From positions 1 through 11,391 of the forward strand of contig JAWLBW010000137.1 of assembly GCA_041687475.1 (NCBI GenBank): DNA of 11,391 nucleotides. The letters are read 5' to 3'. Both the position numbers and the translations under genes were made by a program. The notes under the pieces are model-generated. The model ran no database searches and was not told the origin of the DNA. It saw only the letters and a list, made by a program, of their open reading frames with translations. Origin of the DNA: JAWLBW01 sp041687475 (lineage in GTDB: Bacteria; J088; JAWLBW01). This document shows, piece after piece, positions 1 through 6,722 of this stretch; position 1 is the stretch's first letter, and every line of letters begins with the position of its first letter.

Positions 1-343
1 GGGTCATCTTCGTGAACGAGACGTCGCGCAGAATGCCGGCGTTGTTGACGACGATGTCGATCTTGCCGAAGGCGTCGATGGCCGCCTTGATCATGCTTTC
101 GGCGCCGGCGGCGTCGGAAACGCTGTCGTAATTGGCAACGGCTTCGCCGCCCATGGCCTTGATTTCGTCTACGACCTTGTCGGCGGCCGACTTGTCGGAG
201 CCGTCGCCCTTGAAGGAGCCGCCCAGATCGTTGATGACCACCTTGGCGCCGCGGCGCGCGAAGGCGAGAGCGTGGGTGCGACCGAGACCGCCACCGGCAC
301 CGGTTACGAGAGCTACACGACCGTCCAAGCGAATTTCACTCAT
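1..343 (-). CDS. SDR-family 3-hydroxyacyl-CoA dehydrogenase-like protein, N-terminal part
   Basis: The gene runs off the left edge, so only the first 114 residues are visible. The start ATG is the complement of 341-343 and has an AGAGGA-type ribosome site just upstream. The Rossmann nucleotide-binding motif TGAGGGLG is at residues 14-21. An Asp at the end of the second strand (D39 in VVINDLGG) favours NAD over NADP. The NNAG motif is at residues 100-103. The catalytic Ser, Tyr and Lys lie beyond the edge. The stretch GGSFKGDGSDKSAADKVVDE between strand 2 and the next helix is characteristic of SDRs related to the dehydrogenase domain of peroxisomal multifunctional enzyme type 2 (HSD17B4-like), which oxidise 3-hydroxyacyl-CoA. 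That role fits the acyl-CoA dehydrogenase at 2249, but the substrate is inferred. It could instead be a general SDR. Confidence 0.88.
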   Translation of the reverse strand, partial: MSEIRLDGRVALVTGAGGGLGRTHALAFARRGAKVVINDLGGSFKGDGSDKSAADKVVDEIKAMGGEAVANYDSVSDAAGAESMIKAAIDAFGKIDIVVNNAGILRDVSFTKMT

Positions 344-501
344 ACGAGAATCCTCTTCGGTATTAAAGGAAAACCGCGCACCGCGCGGCGGGGTGGGACC
401 GAGGCGTTACCCCTACCAGACGGTAGAGAGCGCCGCGCCGTAAGGCCTTTCACGGAAGCCGCCCCGGCTTACGTGGCCAGGGCGGTACGCCGGATTGTTG
501 A

Positions 502-530
502 ACAGTACCAAATGTAACGTTAGAGGTCAA
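502..530 (-). promoter_or_regulatory. Possible promoter for the SDR gene
   Basis: Read on the minus strand, TTGACC (complement of 525-530) is a good -35 element. It is followed after exactly 17 bases by TACTGT (complement of 502-507), a weak -10. Transcription would start near 495 and give a leader of about 150 bases. That leader could form two small hairpins: CTACC/GGTAG at 413-426, and CGTAA-GCC/GGC-TTACG at 439-473. The -10 is poor, so this is tentative. Confidence 0.3.
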
Positions 531-540
531 CAGGCCACAG

Positions 541-554
541 CCCTTATATAAGGG
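541..554. promoter_or_regulatory. Perfect 14-bp palindrome in the divergent intergenic region
   Basis: CCCTTATATAAGGG is an exact palindrome between the divergent SDR and beta-barrel genes. It contains TATATAA, which could act as a -10 element for the rightward gene, although no matching -35 is evident. A palindrome over a probable promoter suggests an operator for a dimeric regulator. Which regulator cannot be told. Confidence 0.4.
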
Positions 555-681
555 TTGCGCTTCGGCAGGTGAAAGGCAGGGTAAACTGGTCGCAGAGTGC
601 CGCTGCCTGAAGACCTCCATGCCCGGATGCCCGCGGGAACGGTCGCCCGCGCCGTCGATGAGTAACCTTTCTTCGAGCCTC

Positions 682-1785
682 ATGTCGTATCGCCCGACTC
701 ACGATTGCCCGCACGTTTTTCATCGTCCACCTTTGTGGGGTAGGCCGGTGTTTGCGATTTTCCTGCTCATGTTGGCCTTCATCGTTCTGCCCGGGGGAGA
801 AAAGACGGCCTCGGCCCAGGCGGTTCGCATCGTCAGTCCCGATATTCGATTTCCGCTGGAAACGGAGTCGGGGGTCGACTACCACCTGCTGCGCCACGGC
901 GTGCCTGTTACGTTGGAGGTGCAGGCCGAGGGCAGGCTGGCCCTACGGGTCGTGCCTCTCCTTCGACCGAACGGCGTGCCGGGTGAATGGAGGCTGGGGG
1001 TCGTTACCGGCGATCTGGCCAAGCGCGTCGATGTTCCGGTGCGCATGGCACCGGGTGGGGCAACCACCTCGGTAACCGGGCAAGTGTTGCTTCAGGGTTT
1101 GCCCGAAGATTTCGCCCTGGGCATTACCGGTCCTTCTCGTGTCGACATCGCGTTGGAAACGATTGGGGCGGCGGCCGCGCTGGCGTGGAGCTTCACGCCG
1201 GGCGACGGCTCGCCCGAGGAGTCGTCTCTTGCGGTAGGCGGCACCTCGGCGCCGATACGCAGACCTTATGCCGGGCTCTCGGCCGGATATCGCCAGGGGT
1301 TCGGCGATGTCTCGGGCCCCACGGTCCGGCTTCACGCCGGCTATCGATTTCCCGTACTGGATGACGGTCTGGCCTTCGAATTCGGGCTCGAGTGGTACCG
1401 CGGCGGCAACGACGAGCGGCTCGACCTCGACGAGGTCGGTCGGGCCGATGTCGACTGGAACCTGCACGCGATTCCCTTTACCTTTGATGTTCGGTACATG
1501 CTGGAAGCCGGGCGCCTGGTATTCGGCGCCGGGGCGGGCCTGGAGCTGACCGTGCTTTCCTTTCGTAATGAAGTGCAGCCGCTGCTGACGGCCCCCTTCC
1601 GCGAAGACGAGACGACGGTATCGTTCGGGCCGCGATTCGGCGCGACGCTCGGGTGGCAACTGGGCACCGGCCATCTACGCGCCGACGCGGCGTGGGCCAA
1701 CCCCGACCTTGGCAATGACTTCGACTTCTATACGGGTACGTTGAGCGGAATCGGCTACCGACTCGGGTACGACTACTTTTTCTAG
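682..1785 (+). CDS. Predicted outer-membrane beta-barrel protein
   Basis: This is a 367-residue protein from the ATG at 682. The hydrophobic stretch VFAIFLLMLAFIVL, ending near TASAQA, is a convincing Sec signal peptide with cleavage around residue 46. The first half of the mature protein (up to about residue 190) is a soluble-looking, strand-rich region. The second half, from about RRPYAGLSAGYRQGF, alternates Gly, aromatic and charged residues in strand-length blocks such as VRLHAGYRFPV, LAFEFGLEWY, IPFTFDVRYML and VSFGPRFGATLGW. The protein ends LGYDYFF; a terminal Phe is the usual recognition signal for the BAM insertion machinery. In-frame ATGs at 619 and 658 and a GTG at 748 (after GGGGTAGG) are alternative starts. 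The earlier ones put the hydrophobic core too far from the N-terminus, and the GTG removes the positive n-region. No family is recognised. A link to the flanking fatty-acid genes, such as lipid uptake, would be speculation. Confidence 0.75.
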   Translation: MSYRPTHDCPHVFHRPPLWGRPVFAIFLLMLAFIVLPGGEKTASAQAVRIVSPDIRFPLETESGVDYHLLRHGVPVTLEVQAEGRLALRVVPLLRPNGVPGEWRLGVVTGDLAKRVDVPVRMAPGGATTSVTGQVLLQGLPEDFALGITGPSRVDIALETIGAAAALAWSFTPGDGSPEESSLAVGGTSAPIRRPYAGLSAGYRQGFGDVSGPTVRLHAGYRFPVLDDGLAFEFGLEWYRGGNDERLDLDEVGRADVDWNLHAIPFTFDVRYMLEAGRLVFGAGAGLELTVLSFRNEVQPLLTAPFREDETTVSFGPRFGATLGWQLGTGHLRADAAWANPDLGNDFDFYTGTLSGIGYRLGYDYFF

Positions 1786-2182
1786 CATGGCTCGGGTCGC
1801 CGCCGCCGTCTGCCGGGGAAAAGGCAGATTCCCGGGGCGCTGCGCGTGCTTTGCGCGCACGAGTGTTCGCCCGAACTCCATCGTCTCCCTTGGCCCCGGA
1901 TAGAAGGTGCCCGGCCGGTCATACCGGCGGTTTTGGCTCGCCGCCACGCATCGGCGATAGCAGGACCGCGGGTTGGGGCAGGCCGAACCGGAACACGAGC
2001 GTTGCGCCTGCAGTTTGTTTTTTGGTTCGAATCCGGGTCTTTTGCAAGGAAATTGCCGCTGATTCTGCGGACGGTAAGCGCAAAACATTGCAGCGGCGGC
2101 CTCTCTCCGGAAGGCGAAAGCTGTGGGAAACCAGTAGGATAGGGCAGGGGCGGATCGCAGACCTAGCGGAATCCGGCGATTT
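1786..2182. other. Intergenic stretch without a recognised gene
   Basis: No convincing coding region, RNA gene or T-tract terminator is visible on either strand between the beta-barrel gene and the operators at 2192. Shortly after the stop is an imperfect stem (CCGGGGAA near 1813 with TTCCCGG near 1831), not followed by a T run. The stretch is long for a bacterial spacer. Its rightmost part carries the regulatory sites listed separately. Confidence 0.5.
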
Positions 2183-2234
2183 TTGTCAAGATGAATGAAC
2201 GCCCATTCACTGAATGAAAGCCCATTCATATAAG
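2183..2234 (+). promoter_or_regulatory. Probable promoter(s) of the acyl-CoA dehydrogenase gene
   Basis: Two overlapping sigma-70-like promoters can be read. One has -35 TTGTCA at 2183-2188 (5 of 6 consensus), a 17-base spacer, and -10 TTCACT at 2206-2211. The other uses TTCACT as -35, with a 17-base spacer and -10 TATAAG at 2229-2234 (5 of 6). The second would start transcription near 2241 and clip the ribosome site at 2239-2245, so the first is more likely to drive translation. Both are occluded by the tandem operators at 2192-2228, as expected for repression. Confidence 0.5.
2192..2228. promoter_or_regulatory. Two tandem FadR-box-like TetR operators
   Basis: Two 18-bp inverted repeats lie 19 bp apart: TGAATGAACGCCCATTCA at 2192-2209 and TGAATGAAAGCCCATTCA at 2211-2228. 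Each is TGAATG-N6-CATTCA, and the two copies differ at one base. The Bacillus subtilis FadR (TetR family) box is TGAATGANTANTCATTCA. Both copies match 13 of its 16 fixed positions with identical spacing. In that family long-chain acyl-CoA releases the repressor and induces beta-oxidation genes. The location directly upstream of an acyl-CoA dehydrogenase fits this. The repressor gene itself is not in this window. Confidence 0.75.
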
Positions 2235-2248
2235 AATCAAGGTGGAGC

Positions 2249-4120
2249 ATGGCAAAACTTTACAACCGCCGCGACGTCGACTTCCTTCTCTATGATGTTC
2301 TGCGCGTCGATGAGCTTACGAAATATCCGCGCTTCGAAGAGCATTCGCGCGAAGTCTTCGACATGGTGCTCGATGCGGCCGACAAGATCGCGCACGAAGT
2401 CATCAACCCCACGATGATCGACGGCGACCGGATCGGCGTCAAGTACGACAACGGCAACGTGACCGTGCCCGAGTCCTTCCGCAAGGTACTCAAGGAAGTA
2501 CGCGAGGGCGGCTGGATCACCCTGACGGAAGACGCCGAAATCGGCGGTCAGCAGATGCCGCTTTCGGTCGGCACGACCATCAGCGCCGGCCTGTTTGCCC
2601 AGGCTAACTTTCCCTTCATGATGTGCATCGGCATGATGCACGGCGCCGGTAAGCTGGTCGAGCTGTACGGCACCGAGCGTCAGAAGAAGCTGTACATGGA
2701 TCCGATGTATGCCGGTACCATGGGCGGCAGCATGTGTCTGACCGAGCCGCAGGCCGGCAGCGACGTGGGCAACATTACCACGGTCGCCAAGCGCAACCCC
2801 GATGGCACCTTCAGCCTCAAGGGCCAGAAGATCTTCATCACCTGGGGTGAGCACGACCTGACCGAGAACATCTGCTACCCGGTGCTGGCCCGCATTGAAG
2901 GCGACCCGGCCGGTACCAAGGGCATTTCGATCTTCCTCGTGCCGAAGTACCATCTCAATGAGGACGGTTCTGCCGGCAAGCGCAATGACGTTTTCTGCGC
3001 CGGTATCGAGCACAAGATGGGCATTCACGGTTCGCCGACCTGCACCATGGTCTTCGGCGAAAACGACGAATGTATCGGCGAGCTGCTGGGCGAAGAACGC
3101 TCGGGCATGAAGATCATGTTCAACATGATGAACGAAGCCCGTATCGGCGTCGCCTATCAGGGCCTTGCCTCGGCCGAACCTTCGTATCTGTATGCCCTCG
3201 AGTATGCGCTCGACCGCAAGCAGGGGTCGTCCATTCAGGAATTCAAGAACCCCGCCGCCCCCCGCGTGCCCATTACCCAGCACCCCGACGTCCGTCGCAT
3301 GCTGGCCGACATGAAGGCCAAGGTCGAGGGCATGCGCGCGCTGCTTGCCTACACGGCGTACAACATGGACGTCGAGCACGTGGCCGAAGGCGCCGACAAG
3401 GATGCGGCCCGCGGTGTTGCCGAACTGCTCATTCCCATCTGTAAGTCGTGGGCGACCGACGTCGGTTTCGACGTTACCGAAACGGCCATTCAGGTGCTCG
3501 GCGGTCACGGCTTCCTGCGCGACCACCCCATCGAGCAGTACATGCGCGACCTGAAGATCGCCTCGCTGTACGAAGGTACCAACGGCATTCAGGCCCTCGA
3601 CCTGCTCGGCCGCAAGCTGGGCATGAAGGGCGGCATGGTCTTCCTGAGCTTCCTGAACCGCATGGATGAAACCACCGACGGTATCATCAATGCCAAGGGC
3701 GCCCTTACGCCCGAAGCCCAGAAGCTGGCCGAACTGCGCGGCGTGCTCGGTGAAACCGCCATGCAGCTGGGCATGACCTTCCAGGGCGGCGACCTCGACA
3801 TTCCGCTGCTGAACGCCAAGCCGTTTCTCGACGCCATGGGCGACGTTACCGTAGCCTGGCTGCTTCTCTGGGAAGCCGTGGTTGCCGAGCAGAAGCTCGC
3901 CAAACTGGCCGAAGAGAAGGGTGTGAGCGGCGATGCGCTGGCTGCGTGGGTCAAGTCCGACGACGAAGCCGCCTTCCTCGACGTCAAGGTGCACACGGCC
4001 CGTTACTACCTGAATACCTACCTGCCGCTGGCCAAGGGCAAGCTCGAAGTCATTCGCGCGGGCGTTCGCGCTCCGCTCGACATCGTCTTCCCGGGTGAAA
4101 GCTCGGCCGCAGCCGTCTGA
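2249..4120 (+). CDS. Acyl-CoA dehydrogenase (long FadE-like, about 600 residues)
   Basis: This 623-residue flavoenzyme catalyses the first step of fatty-acid beta-oxidation, the FAD-dependent 2,3-dehydrogenation of acyl-CoA, passing electrons to electron-transfer flavoprotein. It follows the long acyl-CoA dehydrogenase layout. There is an N-terminal extension and helical domain to about residue 155. The middle beta domain has the flavin motif MCLTEPQAGSD (162-172) and FITWGEHDL (196-204). The C-terminal helical domain has the motif YEGTNGIQA, in which E442 is the expected catalytic base. A further C-terminal segment (about 465-610) matches the extra domain of the 600-residue bacterial class and is absent from 380-residue enzymes. 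The start ATG follows AAGGTGGAGC at 2239-2248. The gene stands alone between the operators at 2192-2228 and a strong terminator, so it is probably monocistronic and fatty-acid induced. Chain-length preference cannot be read from sequence. Confidence 0.95.
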   Translation: MAKLYNRRDVDFLLYDVLRVDELTKYPRFEEHSREVFDMVLDAADKIAHEVINPTMIDGDRIGVKYDNGNVTVPESFRKVLKEVREGGWITLTEDAEIGGQQMPLSVGTTISAGLFAQANFPFMMCIGMMHGAGKLVELYGTERQKKLYMDPMYAGTMGGSMCLTEPQAGSDVGNITTVAKRNPDGTFSLKGQKIFITWGEHDLTENICYPVLARIEGDPAGTKGISIFLVPKYHLNEDGSAGKRNDVFCAGIEHKMGIHGSPTCTMVFGENDECIGELLGEERSGMKIMFNMMNEARIGVAYQGLASAEPSYLYALEYALDRKQGSSIQEFKNPAAPRVPITQHPDVRRMLADMKAKVEGMRALLAYTAYNMDVEHVAEGADKDAARGVAELLIPICKSWATDVGFDVTETAIQVLGGHGFLRDHPIEQYMRDLKIASLYEGTNGIQALDLLGRKLGMKGGMVFLSFLNRMDETTDGIINAKGALTPEAQKLAELRGVLGETAMQLGMTFQGGDLDIPLLNAKPFLDAMGDVTVAWLLLWEAVVAEQKLAKLAEEKGVSGDALAAWVKSDDEAAFLDVKVHTARYYLNTYLPLAKGKLEVIRAGVRAPLDIVFPGESSAAAV

Positions 4121-4143
4121 CTGTCATCTTCCTGACGGGAATC

Positions 4144-4180
4144 AGCCCCCGCGCCCTTGAAGGTCGCGGGGGCTTTTTTG
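4144..4180 (+). terminator. Rho-independent terminator after the acyl-CoA dehydrogenase gene
   Basis: A perfect 10-bp stem, AGCCCCCGCG (4144-4153) with CGCGGGGGCT (4165-4174), encloses an 11-base loop and runs into six T (4174-4179). It lies 23 bases after the stop codon at 4120. Confidence 0.95.
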
Positions 4181-4280
4181 TGTCCCGATATGGCCCGGGA
4201 GGCCGGCCGACAGTTACCCGCGGCTTTCGGTGGACGGTGCACCGGGTTGCGGGCTCACGTTCGGCTATATCGGTCAGCCG

Positions 4281-4320
4281 TTCCGGTTGCAGGGCCATTC
4301 GGATTTCCCTGCAGCCGGAA
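4281..4320. repeat. Long hairpin-forming inverted repeat
   Basis: TTCCGGTTGCAGGG (4281-4294) pairs with CCCTGCAGCCGGAA (4307-4320). This gives 14-bp arms with a single G-T wobble and a 12-base loop. No T tract follows on either strand, so it does not look like a terminator. It lies in the 423-bp gap before the XRE regulator and could be a REP-like element, a structured leader RNA or a protein-binding site. Confidence 0.6.
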
Positions 4321-4333
4321 GAAGGTGGGGCAT

Positions 4334-4346
4334 AAGGCTAAGCCTT
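4334..4346. repeat. 13-bp palindrome AAGGCT-A-AGCCTT
   Basis: This is a perfect 6-bp inverted repeat around a single central A, 13 bases after the larger hairpin. It may be a regulator site. The rest of the gap (4181-4603) has no recognised gene. Its right half (about 4390-4560) is clearly more AT-rich than the surroundings. Confidence 0.35.
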
Positions 4347-4499
4347 TGAGGGGCATCCCACTGCATTGAATGGAAGCCCTGAAATCTTGCCCGAACGCAT
4401 TTTTTCCGGAATCATTTTTCGATATTCTTCCGTTACATTCCCGTTTCACGAGCGAGTTTTCGGGTTTTGGCGAACACCGATGTGAAAATTTCCTAAGCT

Positions 4500-4528
4500 T
4501 TACTTTACTCGATATTGCTCGGTATGAT
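4500..4528 (+). promoter_or_regulatory. Probable promoter of the XRE regulator gene
   Basis: The -10 is TATGAT at 4523-4528 (5 of 6 consensus). A weak -35, TTACTT at 4500-4505, lies 17 bases upstream, in locally AT-rich DNA. Transcription would begin near 4535 and give a leader of about 70 bases. Confidence 0.5.
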
Positions 4529-4579
4529 AGATTATTCACTGAACAGGCAGGGAAGCCAGGCCATACAAGGAGGCAACTG

Positions 4580-4592
4580 CCTGTCAGACAGG
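4580..4592. promoter_or_regulatory. 13-bp palindrome abutting the XRE gene ribosome site
   Basis: CCTGTC-A-GACAGG is a perfect palindrome whose right end merges with the ribosome-binding sequence GGAGAGGA (4591-4598). A site here could be the regulator's own operator. As RNA, a hairpin here would hide the ribosome site. A second GGAGG at 4569-4573 sits just upstream, next to AGGC/GCCT pairing. The role is inferred from position only. Confidence 0.45.
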
Positions 4593-4603
4593 AGAGGAAG
4601 AAA

Positions 4604-4927
4604 ATGAACGAAATTGGAAGCCGTATCAAGAAGCTGCGTCTGAGCCTTGGCCTTAAGCAGGTTCAGTTCGCTCAGCAGGTCCGGGTAAGCCAGGGCTATC
4701 TGGCCGAAGTGGAAAAGGGTAAGAAGATTCCTTCGGCCCGCGTTCTGCTTGCGATCTCGACCGTCTTCGCCATTGACGAAGATTGGATTCGCACCGGTCG
4801 TGGCCGTAAGAACAAGCCCGAAGACATGCAGCTCTCGAAGGAAGAGCGTGATGTCGTGAACCTGTTCCGTCGTCTGCGTCCGCAGGCCCAGAGCGCGTTC
4901 ATCAAGCAGATGAAGGCCGCCGTCTGA
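4604..4927 (+). CDS. XRE-family helix-turn-helix transcriptional regulator
   Basis: This 107-residue DNA-binding protein starts at the ATG at 4604, which follows GGAGAGGA at 4591-4598. Upstream in-frame ATGs, for example at 4370, would add a tail in AT-rich non-coding-looking sequence. Residues 4-67 form a Cro/CI-type domain: IGSRIKKLRLSLGLKQVQFA is helices 1-2, and VSQGYLAEVEKGKKIPS (28-44) is the recognition helix and following turn. WIRTGRG (61-67) corresponds to the common WLLTGEG ending of phage-repressor-like domains. The short basic C-terminal tail (about 76-107) has no ligand-binding fold that I recognise. The gene is monocistronic, with its own promoter and a strong terminator. Eight of its eleven Arg codons are CGT, whereas neighbouring genes prefer CGC. 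This may mean high expression or a different origin. Its targets are unknown, and the palindrome at 4580-4592 may be one. Confidence 0.9.
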   Translation: MNEIGSRIKKLRLSLGLKQVQFAQQVRVSQGYLAEVEKGKKIPSARVLLAISTVFAIDEDWIRTGRGRKNKPEDMQLSKEERDVVNLFRRLRPQAQSAFIKQMKAAV

Positions 4928-4952
4928 GTCCAGGACGACAGCGCTTCTTTGG

Positions 4953-4981
4953 ACGCCGGGCCCGCGCCCGGCGTTTTTTTT
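4953..4981 (+). terminator. Rho-independent terminator after the XRE gene
   Basis: A perfect 9-bp stem, ACGCCGGGC (4953-4961) with GCCCGGCGT (4966-4974), has a 4-base loop and runs into eight T (4974-4981). It is 25 bases after the stop codon. Confidence 0.95.
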
Positions 4982-5042
4982 GTCTTTCCGGCAGCAACCG
5001 TTCTGCTGGGCGTTTCGGTTACTCTCTGGTACCGTTTATGCT

Positions 5043-6083
5043 ATGCGTGTACGTTCACTCCTGATTCTCGGTTGCGTTCTGGCGATATTGAACGCAGGCC
5101 GCGCCGCGGCCGACGAACTCGTGCCGGTTCGCATCACCACCGATCCGCCCGGCGCTCGCGTTTTCATCGACGGCGTGCCCCGTTCCGAAACCCCGAGCGT
5201 GCTGCACGTGCCGGTCGGGCGCCACGAGGTGTTCGTGCTGAAAGACGGGCTCTGGCCGGTCAAGACAACCGTTCAATGGGCGTCGGGCGATCGGCCGATC
5301 TTGAAGATATCGCTTCGCAAACAGCACGGCGGCCTGGTGGTCGTGTCCGACCCGCCGGGTTCCGACGTGCTGCTTGACGGAAGACGGTTGGGAAATACCC
5401 CTCTTGCATACGAAGGCCTGCCGGGGGGAACGCACCGGCTGACCCTTCGCAAGGAAGGCTTTCACCCATACGAGACCAGCCTCACGCTCGATGAAAACGA
5501 CGCGCATGTGGTAGACGTCAGGCTTGACGGTCCGCCGGTCTATCTCTGGGTCGAGGCGAGAAAGAATGCGAGGGTATACATCGACGGCTCCTACGCGGGC
5601 GAGATCACGGGCGAAACCCTGGGGCTCAAAGTCAGACCGGGCCGGCATGAAGTGCGCATTGAGCACAATGGCTTCGCCTCGGTACAGCAGATTGAATTGA
5701 AGCCCGGCCGCGACGCCATGATTGCCGAGGGGCCCATGCGACGCATTCCCGGTTACGTGGCGCCGACCACCGCCCGGCTCGACCCACGCTGGTTCGGCGT
5801 GGTTGCCGGCTCGGCCACGGCCCTTGCCGGCGTTACGTTGGCCGGTGTTTCGGCTTACCAGGCACACACGGCGCGCACCGACTACGATGCGTCGTGGCAG
5901 AGAGCCGGCCTTGCCGACGCCCGTGAGCGCATTGAAGCGGCCAACACGCGAGTGTGGATAGGTACGGCGGGCGCCGCCGTGGGCGCACTCGCGACCTGGC
6001 TGTTCTGGCCGACCGAAGAGAGCGCGCCCGCAGTGGCTGTAACGCCCGATTCCGTGACTCTTTCGTTCAGGTTCGACCCATGA
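5043..6083 (+). CDS. Triple-PEGA-domain envelope protein with C-terminal membrane helices
   Basis: The protein has 346 residues from the ATG at 5043, chosen because MRVRSLLILGCVLAILNAGRAAA is a textbook signal sequence. An upstream in-frame TTG at 4980 would bury it. Three consecutive PEGA repeats follow: about 27-95 (ITTDPPGARVFIDGVP), 97-163 (VVSDPPGSDVLLDGRRLGNT) and 165-228 (ARVYIDGSYAG). Each has the PPG...V.DG core and a closing G.H.....GF/L strand, though the third has lost the PPG. PEGA domains are small beta-sandwiches on surface or periplasmic proteins and usually bind partners or cell-wall material. Two hydrophobic segments at about 250-275 and 304-322 flank a polar helix, so the protein is probably anchored in the inner membrane with the PEGA part in the periplasm. 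It is the first gene of a unit with the lipoprotein at 6080. No enzymatic motif is present. Confidence 0.85.
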   Translation: MRVRSLLILGCVLAILNAGRAAADELVPVRITTDPPGARVFIDGVPRSETPSVLHVPVGRHEVFVLKDGLWPVKTTVQWASGDRPILKISLRKQHGGLVVVSDPPGSDVLLDGRRLGNTPLAYEGLPGGTHRLTLRKEGFHPYETSLTLDENDAHVVDVRLDGPPVYLWVEARKNARVYIDGSYAGEITGETLGLKVRPGRHEVRIEHNGFASVQQIELKPGRDAMIAEGPMRRIPGYVAPTTARLDPRWFGVVAGSATALAGVTLAGVSAYQAHTARTDYDASWQRAGLADARERIEAANTRVWIGTAGAAVGALATWLFWPTEESAPAVAVTPDSVTLSFRFDP

Positions 6084-6712
6084 ACGTACCCAAATCGCAT
6101 GCCGTCGGTGTTTCGACGGTCGCCCGTTCTTCGCTTCGCGCTGGTTTGCGGTCGGCTGTACAAGCGCTGGCCATACTCATGACGTTGGCGGCTTGTGCTT
6201 CGGAAGACTGGGACAATCCCCACGACCCCGCGGGCAATGCCTGGATCAGCCCCTGCGCCGGTGTTCCAGACGAGCTTGCACCCCAGTGCGTCTTCTGGGA
6301 CGACTTCGACCGGGGACTCGGACGGTGGCACATGCCCGACGTGGGCTCTACCAAACGTCCGGTCATCAGCAGCGGTGACGATGTTCGCCCCGGCTGGCTG
6401 GTGCTGCCTGCCTGTGACGGCCAGGCGGCTTCCCTGGTCAAGGCCGAAATCGAGCTTCCCGACGCCCCGACGCGGCTGTTCGTCGCCTGGAGGCCGGCCG
6501 AGCTCGACGCCGGCAGGCTTGCCGTGCGCATCGGCTCACTCGAAAAAACGTTCAGTGCTCTTTCGCCGGACTCCGACGGCTGGCACGAAGGCTCTCTCGA
6601 TCTGAGTGGTTCGGACTCGCGTTCCGTCGTGGTCGAATTCTACAATAGTTACGAGCAGTCGGGCGGCTGCGGCAGCGTACACGTCGATCTGGTATCCATA
6701 CGCACCGGCTGA
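6080..6712 (+). CDS. Predicted lipoprotein with a jelly-roll-like domain
   Basis: This 210-residue protein starts at the ATG at 6080, which overlaps the stop codon of the PEGA gene (ATGA), a sign of translational coupling. The N-terminus is long and basic, followed by LAILMTLAAC. This is a lipobox with the lipidated Cys at residue 39. After it comes the short motif WDNPHDPAGNAW (44-55), of the DNP.DP type often seen near the start of envelope lipoproteins. From residue 70, CVFWDDFDRGLGRW and the closing GGCGSVHVDLVSI resemble the first and last strands of a concanavalin/jelly-roll binding module. This is my reading of the pattern, not a recognised family. It probably works at the membrane with the PEGA protein; the function is unknown. 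Confidence 0.75.
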   Translation: MNVPKSHAVGVSTVARSSLRAGLRSAVQALAILMTLAACASEDWDNPHDPAGNAWISPCAGVPDELAPQCVFWDDFDRGLGRWHMPDVGSTKRPVISSGDDVRPGWLVLPACDGQAASLVKAEIELPDAPTRLFVAWRPAELDAGRLAVRIGSLEKTFSALSPDSDGWHEGSLDLSGSDSRSVVVEFYNSYEQSGGCGSVHVDLVSIRTG

Positions 6713-6722
6713 TGCGGTTCCG

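Noticed and set aside
943..1674. 243-codon minus-strand frame within the beta-barrel gene
   Set aside because: It is antisense to a gene with a signal peptide and a beta-barrel ending, and has no recognised domain.
2020..2045. tRNA T-arm-like sequence GGTTCGAATCC
   Set aside because: The stem would need three G-T pairs, and no acceptor, D-arm or anticodon stem can be folded around it.
1675..2250. 191-codon minus-strand frame spanning the gap before the acyl-CoA dehydrogenase
   Set aside because: It overlaps the end of the beta-barrel gene and reads through the tandem operators. The Cys- and Arg-rich translation shows no domain.
2237..3994. 585-codon open frame on the minus strand opposite the acyl-CoA dehydrogenase gene
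   Set aside because: It is the antisense of a well-supported gene in high-GC DNA, where such frames arise from codon bias. The translation is rich in His, Val, Gly and Ala without any family motif.
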